Assembly: GCF_000829395.1 (NCBI RefSeq)
Contig: NZ_AP014680.1
Coordinates: 558,001-622,000, forward strand
Direction of reading: 5' to 3'
Length of the DNA stretch: 64,000 nt
From: Paucilactobacillus hokkaidonensis JCM 18461
GTDB lineage: Bacteria; Bacillota; Bacilli; Lactobacillales; Lactobacillaceae
A program made the position numbers and the translations under genes. How positions within the stretch are numbered: the stretch's first letter is position 1; every line of letters begins with the position of its first letter. The notes under the pieces are model-generated. The model did not search any database. It saw only the letters and a program-made list of their open reading frames with translations, and was not told where the DNA came from. Below are positions 53,871 through 62,700 of this stretch, piece after piece.

Positions 53871-56357
53871 TTATTCGTTTGATTTTAAGGCATCCACCAT
53901 GTCGATTTTGGTTAATTTATAATGTGTGAAGATCGTGACAATAATGGTGAAAACTATTGTTAATAGTGCTGCGATGGCATAACCGCTCCATCCAATTACT
54001 AATGGAAAGATGACTGCGTCGGAGGCAGCTTTTTGTAAGATAAAGGCAGTCAATAAATTACCCAAACCGTAGCCAAATATAATTCCGACGATGGTTAACA
54101 CAATGTTTTCTCTGGTTACATACATTGTCACTTCACGATCAAAGAAGCCTAAAACTTTGATGGTTGATAATTCTCGAATTCGTTCTGAAACATTGATATT
54201 AGTTAAATTATATAACACAACAAAGGATAGGAGTGCTGATAAAATGATAAAGATAAACACAATCGGGTCAAGGGTATGGGCCTCTTGATCAATAATTTTC
54301 TTTTGCGCAGAAATGTAAGATACATTTTCGGCACCACTAGCAATTAACTGTTGCGCCAGCTTATGTTCTTGTGTAGTTGATAAATGGGTTAATTTTAGCA
54401 GTTCTGCATTAGTCTGATACTTTGTGCCAGTGGCTTGGTGAAACTGCTTTGCGTTCATGTAAACAAAGTTACCGGTATAGTTTTTGGCAATTGCACCTAT
54501 TTTAACCGAATAACTTTGGTTAGTAGCAGTTTTAATTTTAACATGTTCGCCAACAGTGACATCCAAAGTCTGGGCCGCTTTTTTGGTTAAAATAATTCCA
54601 CTGGAAGCTAATGATAGGGGCTTTTTAGTAGTAGTAGATTCTAATTTAATATATTTTTTGAGCGTTTGAGGTTGGTTAGTTGCTAGTTGCGTGACTTGAG
54701 CCACTTGGTGACCACTTTTACTGACAGTGACAGTATTGGTATTAACCGCGGTGGCAGAACGAAAGTGACTATTTTGTTGTAATGACTGATTAACTTTGGC
54801 GCGTTTTGTTTGATTGACCATCATTAAAGCTTGGTAGTTAGTGATTTTACCAAACTGTTGTGTGCTAGCAGCGCCGATTGAATCTCGCAATCCGAAGCCG
54901 GTCAAAATCAATGCTGTTCCACCAGCGATGCCGATGATAACCATCCACATGCGAGACTTAAACCGGAACAGGTTACGGCAAGATACCTTCGCATTAAAAC
55001 TAAGATGACGCCAAAGGGGAGTAATTTTTTCTAACAAAATTCGTTGTCCTGCTTTTGGGGCTTTGGGCAATAGCAGGGTTGCTGGCTTCGATCGTAGTTC
55101 GGCCAATAATGCAATTAACACCGCAGTGAGCGTCGCTAACACGGAGAAGATTACCGCTAAAACAATTGCTGATTGACTATACAGTAGTGGTTGCGCGGTA
55201 AAAATGTATTGATGCATGGCACCGTAAACGATCTTGGGCAGCGTGTTGGTTCCCAAAATAACACCTAATAAGCAGCCAAATGTTGCAGCAATGAGGGCAT
55301 ATAATAAATAGTTTAATGCAATTTCGTTGCGGTGATACCCCAATGCTTTTAACGTCCCGATTTGCATTCGATCTTCTTCCACCATCCTGGTCATCGTAGT
55401 AAATGTAATTAACGCGGCCACGAGGAAAAAGAATAACGGAAAGACATTCGCGATCGAGGTTATGCGGTCGGTTAATTCAAAATAACCACTAACGCCAGGG
55501 CGATCTTTGATGCTAGTGATGCTATAAACAGATCGGCTCTGGGACGCCAGATCAGCTTGCTTGGTGGCTGGCAGACTGATCCCCATAGCAGCATATTTTT
55601 GCTGTGTGGCTTGAATAATTTCATTAGTTCGTTGCGCTGCACGACCCTTAAACTGTTGATTTACCAATTTTTGATCAGCCTTCAGTTTGGCTTTATACTC
55701 TGATGAAAAAACAGAGAACTTAGTCAGGTTTTTAAACTTTATTCCAATAGTGGAATAGACTGGTTGATTAAAGTTACTTTGTGGTAAATAGGCAAAGTAA
55801 TCGACCTGGCCATTACCGATATTAGCATTGCCACGGGTTTGGTTATCAATAAACTGCGGGGATGTCACAAATCCGACAATCCGGTAGCTCTGCCGTCCGA
55901 GTTGACTAGTCTTAAGCTGGTATGTGTCACCGATTTTAAATCTATATTGTTTAGCCGCTTGGTCCAAAACAATTTCACCGTTATGTCTGGGAAAATGGCC
56001 ACTGACTAGTTTGGGACGGTCAAGTTTGTCTGTACTAGAAGACATCACTTGGACTACGTGGTTATCTTTTCGATCCAAACTAAAAATGGATTTATTGGCT
56101 TTCACCGTTGTGCCTTTAATTGAACGCGCTAACTTTAAATCTTGCTTGGTTAGACCAGTGGTTGAGGTCAGGGTGAGATCAGCACTTTTTTGTTGTTTAT
56201 AAAGTTGATTGGCACTTTGATGCATGTCTGGGCCCACGGATTTAATCCCGACAAACATTAAAGTTCCTAACATAATAATTAAAATAATAGCGATCAGGCG
56301 GCCCTTGGTGGCCCAAATATTACGCCATAACGATTTTAATAGTAGTTTTCTACTCAT
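53871..56357 (-). CDS. FtsX/MacB-type ABC transporter permease
   Basis: 828 aa. First helix near residues 18-38; large extracytoplasmic domains; FtsX-type membrane blocks at about 300-420 and 710-820 (VVLYNLTNINVSERIRELSTIKVLGFFDREV is the coupling-helix region). This is the large Gram-positive permease type that works with a separate ATPase, often for peptide or lipid stress responses. The cognate ATPase gene is immediately upstream, 11 bp away. Confidence 0.88.
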   Translation of the reverse strand: MSRKLLLKSLWRNIWATKGRLIAIILIIMLGTLMFVGIKSVGPDMHQSANQLYKQQKSADLTLTSTTGLTKQDLKLARSIKGTTVKANKSIFSLDRKDNHVVQVMSSSTDKLDRPKLVSGHFPRHNGEIVLDQAAKQYRFKIGDTYQLKTSQLGRQSYRIVGFVTSPQFIDNQTRGNANIGNGQVDYFAYLPQSNFNQPVYSTIGIKFKNLTKFSVFSSEYKAKLKADQKLVNQQFKGRAAQRTNEIIQATQQKYAAMGISLPATKQADLASQSRSVYSITSIKDRPGVSGYFELTDRITSIANVFPLFFFLVAALITFTTMTRMVEEDRMQIGTLKALGYHRNEIALNYLLYALIAATFGCLLGVILGTNTLPKIVYGAMHQYIFTAQPLLYSQSAIVLAVIFSVLATLTAVLIALLAELRSKPATLLLPKAPKAGQRILLEKITPLWRHLSFNAKVSCRNLFRFKSRMWMVIIGIAGGTALILTGFGLRDSIGAASTQQFGKITNYQALMMVNQTKRAKVNQSLQQNSHFRSATAVNTNTVTVSKSGHQVAQVTQLATNQPQTLKKYIKLESTTTKKPLSLASSGIILTKKAAQTLDVTVGEHVKIKTATNQSYSVKIGAIAKNYTGNFVYMNAKQFHQATGTKYQTNAELLKLTHLSTTQEHKLAQQLIASGAENVSYISAQKKIIDQEAHTLDPIVFIFIILSALLSFVVLYNLTNINVSERIRELSTIKVLGFFDREVTMYVTRENIVLTIVGIIFGYGLGNLLTAFILQKAASDAVIFPLVIGWSGYAIAALLTIVFTIIVTIFTHYKLTKIDMVDALKSNE

Positions 56358-56368
56358 ATCTTAATCGC

Positions 56369-57073
56369 CTACCATTCAATTTGATCGATTGACAAGGGAT
56401 GCTGATTATCAATAATTTCACGTACTTTAGCATCGTTAATATGAATGACGCGATCAGCAATGGGAGCAATGGCGGAGTTATGTGTGATGATAATGACTGT
56501 TTTGTGACGTTTACGACTGACATCTTGCAGCAACTGTAACACCTGCTTACCGGTCTGATAATCTAATGCACCAGTTGGTTCATCGGCCAGCAACAATTTT
56601 GGATTTTTGGCTAGTGCACGTGCAATTGCAACCCGTTGTTGCTCACCGCCGGAAAGTTGAGAAGGAAAGTTATCCAGCCGGTCAATCAACCCCACATCAC
56701 GTAAAATATCAGTTGGATCAAATGCATCGGGTGCCACAGCACTAGCTAGTTCTACATTTTCTTTAGTAGTCAAATTAGGAATTAAATTATAAAACTGAAA
56801 GACAAAGCCAACATCAGTTCGCCGATAGGCAGTTAACTGTTTATCTGAAAATTGGGCAATATCTGCGTCATCGATGATTACTTGACCACTAGTTGGTGAA
56901 TCCATACCACCAATGATGTTTAAAATAGTGGATTTACCAGCACCGGATGGACCTAAAATAACGACTAATTGGCCCTGCTCAATGGTAAATGAAACGTCAC
57001 TGTTTGCTGCAATAGTAGTTTCTCCCATTTGGTAGTGCTTAGATTCGCCTTTGAGTTCAATATAACTCCCCAT
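56369..57073 (-). CDS. ABC transporter ATP-binding protein (MacB/LolD type)
   Basis: 234 aa from ATG at 57073 ([18 protein letters not shown]); the ATG at 57091 overlaps the GAGGAG ribosome-binding site. Walker [11 protein letters not shown]-loop [20 protein letters not shown], signature LSGGEQQR and Walker [12 protein letters not shown] are intact. Energises the adjacent FtsX-type permease. No sensor kinase pair is adjacent. Confidence 0.93.
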   Translation of the reverse strand: MGSYIELKGESKHYQMGETTIAANSDVSFTIEQGQLVVILGPSGAGKSTILNIIGGMDSPTSGQVIIDDADIAQFSDKQLTAYRRTDVGFVFQFYNLIPNLTTKENVELASAVAPDAFDPTDILRDVGLIDRLDNFPSQLSGGEQQRVAIARALAKNPKLLLADEPTGALDYQTGKQVLQLLQDVSRKRHKTVIIITHNSAIAPIADRVIHINDAKVREIIDNQHPLSIDQIEW

Positions 57074-57383
57074 ATGTAATCTGCTCCTCATTAATTTATT
57101 AATACGTTCAAGATACCATTAAAATAAAGTGTGAACAACCGTAGTAGTGTGTGGATATAGCCGAGATAAACTGTATGATATTGGAAGGTAAGAATAAATA
57201 AACATTCTTTTAGGAAAACCAGTTAAAATAACAAATTTTGATCAAAACTTTTAGCTACTTTAGCTGATGTCAATTGAAAAAATGTAATTTATAATAACTA
57301 CTATACAAAGGGAGGGTTAAATAGCAGATAAAATATTTAATAGACTGATCCTAATAAATCCAGGTTGGGAATACCTATCACTA
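57074..57383. other. Intergenic region between the ABC operon and the PTS gene
   Basis: Divergent AT-rich spacer with no supported gene. Promoters for both directions should lie here; none is convincing by eye. Confidence 0.4.
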
Positions 57384-57399
57384 ATTGGTCTAAATTAAT
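57384..57399. promoter_or_regulatory. NagR/YvoA-like operator 1 (weak)
   Basis: ATTGGTCTAAATTAAT resembles the GntR-family NagR/DasR palindrome ATTGGTNTAGACCAAT with a clean left half. The regulator gene is not in the window. Confidence 0.45.
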
Positions 57400-57437
57400 G
57401 CAAAATCCATTCAAAATGGTAATCGACATCGCTTACA

Positions 57438-57453
57438 TATGGACTAGGCCAAT
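57438..57453. promoter_or_regulatory. NagR-like operator 2 (weak)
   Basis: TATGGACTAGGCCAAT matches about 11 of 16 positions of the palindrome, with a clean CCAAT right half. Weakest of the three. Confidence 0.3.
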
Positions 57454-57466
57454 AAAAATATGGTCG

Positions 57467-57481
57467 TTGAAAGCGCTTAAC
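57467..57481. promoter_or_regulatory. cre-like box upstream of the PTS gene
   Basis: TTGAAAGCGCTTAAC keeps the TGAAAGCGCTTA core; 13 of 15 positions agree with the cre consensus. Confidence 0.6.
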
Positions 57482-57494
57482 TACAGGTGTCTGC

Positions 57495-57510
57495 AGTGAT
57501 ATAGACCAAT
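57495..57510. promoter_or_regulatory. NagR/YvoA-like operator 3
   Basis: AGTGATATAGACCAAT matches ATTGGTATAGACCAAT at 14 of 16 positions, the best of three sites before the NagE-like gene. Confidence 0.6.
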
Positions 57511-57606
57511 TTAAAATGGCAATATTTTGCTTGTAACGCGTATCCATTAACGGTAAGATTTAGTCCGTAATCAATTATTTATTCGATACTTTAGGAGGAA
57601 GAAGAT

Positions 57607-59592
57607 ATGAAGACATATCTGCAACGAATGGGTCGTTCCCTTCAGTTACCAGTAGCCGTTTTACCAGCTGCCGCCTTACTGGTTGGGGTTGGTCATTATA
57701 TGCCTGATAGCTGGGCGGTTGCCCAGTTCTTACAGGCTGGTGGTAATGCAATTTTAGGCCAATTGGCTTTGTTGTTTGCGGTTGGATTAGCAATTGGAAT
57801 GTCCAAAGATAAGGATGGTGCCGCTGCATTAGCCGGTGTCGTAGCCTATTTCATTCCAGTTTCTGTTTTGGCACCAACATCAGTTGCACTATTGAAAGGA
57901 ATTAAGGAATCGCAGGTTGATCCTGCCTTTACAGCGATTAGCGGTAACGTGTTTATTGGTATTATTTCTGGATTAATTGCCGCCGCATTGTACAACCGAT
58001 TCCATGAAACTAAACTGCCAATGGCATTATCATTTTTTAGTGGTAAGCGGTTAGTACCAATCATGGCTGCTTTGGTAATGCTGGCTGTCACAGTACTATT
58101 ATTTTTCATCTGGCCACCAGTGTATGAAGCATTGGTTGCCTTTGGTAAGTTCTTCGTTGGTATGGGAGCAGCTGGAGCCGGGTTATATGGTTTCTTCAAT
58201 CGACTTTTGATTCCGACTGGGCTACATCAGGCGTTAAACCAAGTATTTTGGTTCAACACAGCTGGAATTAATGATATTGGTAATTTCTGGGCTAGCAAGG
58301 GGATTAAGGGAATTACTGGTATGTATCAGGCTGGCTTTTTCCCAGTAATGATGTTTGGTCTACCTGCCGGTGCATTTGCTATTTATCGGAATGCACGGCC
58401 AGAACGAAAAAAAGAAGTGGCTGGTTTAATGATGGCTGGTGCGTTTGCTTCTTTCTTTACAGGGGTAACAGAACCACTTGAATTCTCATTTATGTTCGTT
58501 GCATGGCCACTATATGTATTGCATGCAGCTTTCACTGGTTTATCAATGGCGTTTGCGGCATTCATGCATTGGACGGCCGGATTCACGTTTAGCGCCGGGT
58601 TGGTCGACTTTACGCTTAGTTGGCACATGCCACTGGCCAATCATCCATTGATGTTATTAGTGCAAGGGGTTGTCATGGCATTTATTTACTACTTTGGTTT
58701 TGATTTTGCCATTAAGAAATTCAATCTTCTAACACCTGGACGCGAACCAATTGAAGAGACTTCTGGTGCTGCTGATGATATTGAAGTAGCAACTAATGCA
58801 TCTGATGATAAATATACAATTGAAGCTAAGAAAATTTATGCAGCAATTGGTGGAAAAGAAAATATCAAAGTGATTGATAATTGTACAACACGACTACGAT
58901 TACAGTTACAAGATACAGCTAAGGTCAATCAGGCCGGTGTTAAGGCTGCTGGCGTTGCTGGGGTTAATGTTTTAGATAAAAGTAATATTCATATTGTGGT
59001 TGGCACTGAAGTTCAATTTGTGGCGGATGCATTATCTAAACTTTATCAAAATAATGCTCCCATTAGTACAGTGGCCGCCAATAACTCGGCATCAGCAACA
59101 TCGGATGAAGATAGTGATGTTAAATCAGGCGAAACGGATGTCTTTTATAGTGTTGCACAAGGACGAGTGGTCGACATTGAAAAAGTATCGGATCCAACGT
59201 TTGCACAGAAGATGATTGGTGATGGATACGCTGTGGAACCAGAAACTGGATCGATTGTATCTCCAGTAGATGGTGAAATTTTAACCGTATTCCCAACTAA
59301 ACATGCTGTGGGAATCAAAACGGATAATGGACTCGAAGTATTAGTTCATATGGGATTGGATACAGTTGAATTAAATGGTGCACCGTTTGATGTGAAAGTA
59401 ACTGAGGGTCAAAAGATTAAGCATGGTGAAGTGATTGCTAACGCGGATTTGGCTGCGATTGAAGCCGCGGGCAAGAAAACTACTATGATTGTGATTGTTA
59501 CGAATATGCAACATGTATCATATATGAAATTTGACCAGTTAAATCGACCGGTTGCAGTTGATGAACAGGTCGTTAAGGTAATGACAAAATGA
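57607..59592 (+). CDS. nagE: PTS transporter IICBA, NagE-like (N-acetylglucosamine/glucose family)
   Basis: 661 aa in C-B-A order. The IIC domain (about 1-370) begins YLQRMGRSLQLPVAVLPAAALL and has LLIPTGLHQALNQVFW and FTGVTEPLEFSFMFVAWPLY; IIB (about 400-480) has the phospho-cysteine in NCTTRLRLQL; IIA (about 515-655) has the phospho-histidine in VLVHMGLDTVEL. Imports and phosphorylates its sugar using HPr. The similarity reads closest to NagE, and the NagR-like sites upstream agree with N-acetylglucosamine, but glucose cannot be excluded. AGGAGG precedes ATG. Confidence 0.85.
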   Translation: MKTYLQRMGRSLQLPVAVLPAAALLVGVGHYMPDSWAVAQFLQAGGNAILGQLALLFAVGLAIGMSKDKDGAAALAGVVAYFIPVSVLAPTSVALLKGIKESQVDPAFTAISGNVFIGIISGLIAAALYNRFHETKLPMALSFFSGKRLVPIMAALVMLAVTVLLFFIWPPVYEALVAFGKFFVGMGAAGAGLYGFFNRLLIPTGLHQALNQVFWFNTAGINDIGNFWASKGIKGITGMYQAGFFPVMMFGLPAGAFAIYRNARPERKKEVAGLMMAGAFASFFTGVTEPLEFSFMFVAWPLYVLHAAFTGLSMAFAAFMHWTAGFTFSAGLVDFTLSWHMPLANHPLMLLVQGVVMAFIYYFGFDFAIKKFNLLTPGREPIEETSGAADDIEVATNASDDKYTIEAKKIYAAIGGKENIKVIDNCTTRLRLQLQDTAKVNQAGVKAAGVAGVNVLDKSNIHIVVGTEVQFVADALSKLYQNNAPISTVAANNSASATSDEDSDVKSGETDVFYSVAQGRVVDIEKVSDPTFAQKMIGDGYAVEPETGSIVSPVDGEILTVFPTKHAVGIKTDNGLEVLVHMGLDTVELNGAPFDVKVTEGQKIKHGEVIANADLAAIEAAGKKTTMIVIVTNMQHVSYMKFDQLNRPVAVDEQVVKVMTK

Positions 59593-59631
59593 GAGTGCGT
59601 AACAAGGCGCATAGATTCTGAGCATTAACGT

Positions 59632-59678
59632 AATTTAGACCATGATCCCTGAACTTGGGATCATGGTCTAAATTTTGT
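59632..59678 (+). terminator. Terminator after the PTS gene
   Basis: AATTTAGACCATGATCCC (59632-59649) pairs perfectly over 18 bp with GGGATCATGGTCTAAATT (59657-59674), then TTG. Confidence 0.85.
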
Positions 59679-59796
59679 TAAGCGCAGGAATCTGCCTTGT
59701 GGAGCACGTTCAATCTATAAATGAGGGTAAGGGTTACAGCCTAAAATAAATGATAGTGTGGTATTCAAAAATTGAAATCTGATAATAATGCGTATT

Positions 59797-59846
59797 AAAA
59801 AAGGCAGTTAGCGAGAATCACATAATTATCGCTAACAGCCTTTTTT
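59797..59846. terminator. Terminator of the APC permease gene (minus strand)
   Basis: AAAAAAGGC-GTTAGCGA (59797-59814) and TCGCTAAC-GCCTTTTTT (59829-59846) pair almost perfectly; it works on both strands. Confidence 0.9.
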
Positions 59847-59859
59847 AAAGTACAACCAC

Positions 59860-61296
59860 TTATTTATTTTTATTCTCAAGATATGAATGCCGAGTTCCAT
59901 AACTAAAGTAGATAACTAGACCGAGGAGAAACCAAATACCCGCATAAATCTTAGCATCAATACTAAGTCCCCAGAAAACAAGCAATGCGCCTAGAAAAGC
60001 TAAAGCAGGCATTACAGGGTATAGTGGCATTTTGAAGCTCGGATTTGGGATATCTTTACCTTCACGTGGTCGTAAACCATAAATCCCTAATGCAACAAAC
60101 ATGAAAGCAATCAAAGTTCCGGCTGAAATTAGCTGAGCTAGAAAAGCAAATGGAAATAGTGAACCGATCACAACCCCAATGATAGTTAATAGCGTTAAAG
60201 CATGGTTTGGACGATTTTTACTATCTAATTTACCTAACCATTTGGGAAGCATGCCATCACGGCCAAATGAATACAATAATCGTGATCCGGCTAACATCAT
60301 TCCAATTAAAGCAGTAAACATACCGATAACAGCAATTGCTTGGACAACAGTAGCAACAACCTCATGACCGCTTTGCCGCAAGGCCCAACCAACTGGTTCT
60401 GCGTTGTTAGCATAATCGGAATATTTAAACATACCAACTAAGACCAAGGCCACAGCGACGAATAAAACAACCGCGATTACAAGTGAACCCAGAATTCCAC
60501 GTGGCATTGTTTTTTGTGGATTAATTGCCTCAGCAGAGTTAGCAGCAATTGAGTCAAATCCAATATATGCCAAGAAAATCATTGAAACACCAGCATATAT
60601 TCCTTGCCATCCACCAAAAGCACTACCATCAGGATTGGCGTGATACGCGGGGATGAATGGAACGTAATTGCTGAATCTAATTGCAGACGCGCCAACAACT
60701 ATGAATAGGATAACGGCTAAAACTTTCAGGACAACAAGCACATTTTCAACCCGCGCAGCTTCTGAAACTCCACGAGAAAGTAATAATGCCACTAAAATGA
60801 TTGCAACGGCCGCTACGATATCGATAACACCACCGTCAGTTCCAAAGGCGTTAGCTAAGTATTTTGGAAAATGGACACCGAGTGGCTCAATCAATCCTCG
60901 AAAATTAGCGGATAACCCAGAACCGACAAAGGCAACGGCGATGAAGTATTCTGCTAATAACGCCCAACCGGCAATCCAACCGAAAAACTCACCAAAAATC
61001 ACGTTTATCCATGAATATGCCGAGCCAGCAAATGGCATGGCGGCAGACATTTCTGCGTAGGCAAATGCGACTAGACCAGCTACAATTGCGGCTGCCAGGA
61101 ATGACAACGCAACTGCAGGGCCAGCATGCTCAGCCGCCACAACACCAGGCAATGTAAAAATAGAAGTTGAAACAATCGTTCCGACCCCTAATGCTAAAAA
61201 GTCACGAACACGCAATGTTCTGGTTAAATGAGAATCTTTATCTTCGTAAACACTTGGATCTTCCTTACGAAAAATCTTTTCTTTAAAACTAGCCAT
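59860..61296 (-). CDS. APC-family amino acid permease
   Basis: 478 aa, about 12 helices, cytoplasmic N-terminus. Conserved blocks LALGVGTIVSTSIFTLPGVVAAEHAGPAVALSF in helix 1 and the FDSIAANSAEAINPQKTMPRGI loop resemble the cationic-amino-acid-type branch (YfnA-like). Substrate not deducible. It is followed by its own terminator and has a separate promoter region. Confidence 0.9.
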   Translation of the reverse strand: MASFKEKIFRKEDPSVYEDKDSHLTRTLRVRDFLALGVGTIVSTSIFTLPGVVAAEHAGPAVALSFLAAAIVAGLVAFAYAEMSAAMPFAGSAYSWINVIFGEFFGWIAGWALLAEYFIAVAFVGSGLSANFRGLIEPLGVHFPKYLANAFGTDGGVIDIVAAVAIILVALLLSRGVSEAARVENVLVVLKVLAVILFIVVGASAIRFSNYVPFIPAYHANPDGSAFGGWQGIYAGVSMIFLAYIGFDSIAANSAEAINPQKTMPRGILGSLVIAVVLFVAVALVLVGMFKYSDYANNAEPVGWALRQSGHEVVATVVQAIAVIGMFTALIGMMLAGSRLLYSFGRDGMLPKWLGKLDSKNRPNHALTLLTIIGVVIGSLFPFAFLAQLISAGTLIAFMFVALGIYGLRPREGKDIPNPSFKMPLYPVMPALAFLGALLVFWGLSIDAKIYAGIWFLLGLVIYFSYGTRHSYLENKNK

Positions 61297-61517
61297 AAAT
61301 TCCTCCTGCTCTGACAGCCAAATAGCTGCATATGTATTTAGTGAAAATTAAAATGTTGTTATTATGTTCTCATGAAACACAAAGGAAATTTTAACATAAT
61401 ATCCATATATGAGCAATATCAGATTAGAAGAAAGTAGTATCAAAACAAGAGGTTAAAATCTGGGAAGACTCGCATTTACTGAGTGAATGCGCTATCATAA
61501 CTATGAGGTGAGAAACA

Positions 61518-62531
61518 ATGCGATATGTAACCAGTAGCAGCACAGATATTCGATATAATTTGGCATTAGAAACCTATTTAATGGAACATGCAGATTTAAC
61601 TGAGCCAATTCTTTACTTTTATATTAATTCACCCTGTATTATTTTAGGCCGTTATCAAAATGCTTATGAGGAAATTAATCAAAAATACGTGGATGATCAT
61701 AATATCATTATTACGCGACGTACATCCGGTGGTGGTGCAGTTTTTGATGATTTGGGCAATGTAAGTTTTAGCTTTATTACTAAAGATGACGGGGATGCGG
61801 TCGGCAACTTTACCCGTTTTACTGAACCTGTGTTGAAGGCACTGCACCAACTAGGCGCAACAGGGGCAAAGCTGAGTGGACGCAATGACCTTCAAATTGA
61901 TGGAAAAAAGTTTTCGGGAAACGCAATGCACGCTCAAAATGGACGTTTATTTGCTCACGGGACACTAATGTACGATGTTGATTTAACTCAAATTGAACAT
62001 GCGCTAAATGTTCCTAAGGATAAGATTGCCTCAAAGGGCATTAAATCAGTGCATAGTCGCGTCACTAATTTAAAGCCACACTTCAGACCTGAATTTCAAC
62101 AACTAACAATTGAACAATTTCGTGACAAACTAGCGCAACAAATATTGGAATTATCAGATTTGAACGCGGCTAAGCGCTATCCAATTAATGATCAAGTTCA
62201 ACAAGGAGTACAAGACTTACTCGATCAGTACTACCAAAATTGGGACTGGGTATATGGTAAGTCACCAGCATTTAGTCTCCAGCATCGAAATCACTTTCAA
62301 GCTGGTACGGTTGATTATCGCCTGAATGTTGAAAATGGTAAAATTTCACAGATAAAAATTTATGGGGATTTCTTTGGTCAAGGAGCGATTCAAGACGTAG
62401 AGCAAAAACTACTTGGTGTTCGGTTTGAAAAACAAGCGGTGACAGCAGTTTTTTCTACTTTTGATGTATCTTTTTATTTCGGTAAAATTAAGGCTGAAGA
62501 ACTGGTCAATCTGTTGGTAGAGCAGGGCTAA
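61518..62531 (+). CDS. lplA: Lipoate-protein ligase
   Basis: 337 aa. Attaches exogenous lipoate to E2 or GcvH lysines through lipoyl-AMP. Shows the binding block RRTSGGGAVFDDLGNVSFSF, the family Lys in QIDGKKFSGNA, and SKGIKSVHSRVTNL; the C-terminal accessory domain runs from about 260. GAGGTGAG precedes ATG. Lipoylated complexes such as pyruvate dehydrogenase should exist in this organism. Confidence 0.95.
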   Translation: MRYVTSSSTDIRYNLALETYLMEHADLTEPILYFYINSPCIILGRYQNAYEEINQKYVDDHNIIITRRTSGGGAVFDDLGNVSFSFITKDDGDAVGNFTRFTEPVLKALHQLGATGAKLSGRNDLQIDGKKFSGNAMHAQNGRLFAHGTLMYDVDLTQIEHALNVPKDKIASKGIKSVHSRVTNLKPHFRPEFQQLTIEQFRDKLAQQILELSDLNAAKRYPINDQVQQGVQDLLDQYYQNWDWVYGKSPAFSLQHRNHFQAGTVDYRLNVENGKISQIKIYGDFFGQGAIQDVEQKLLGVRFEKQAVTAVFSTFDVSFYFGKIKAEELVNLLVEQG

Positions 62532-62588
62532 TTACGAGCCAAATTGATTTACATTTAAAAATAAAATTGATCAATTGTTAACTAGCTA

Positions 62589-62617
62589 TTGTCAAATGAT
62601 TTATCACTCGATATAAT
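62589..62617 (+). promoter_or_regulatory. Promoter of cydA
   Basis: TTGTCA (62589-62594), 17 bp, TATAAT (62612-62617): near-consensus. About 75 nt of leader precede the start codon. No clear Rex site was seen. Confidence 0.75.
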
Positions 62618-62700
62618 GTAAGCGGATAGATAAGTTACTTATCATTGAATAGGTTATTTATTTTTGATAGGTTTGCTATTATTAAAGGAGGGGTATTAGA

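Noticed and set aside
57275-57296. TTGAAA and TATAAT as a promoter before the PTS gene
   Set aside because: The spacing is only about 10 bp, too short for a SigA promoter.
62532-62700. Rex (NADH-sensing) site before cydA
   Set aside because: No TTGTGAAnnnnTTCACAA-like palindrome could be found; TTGTTAA and TTGTCA pieces do not form one.
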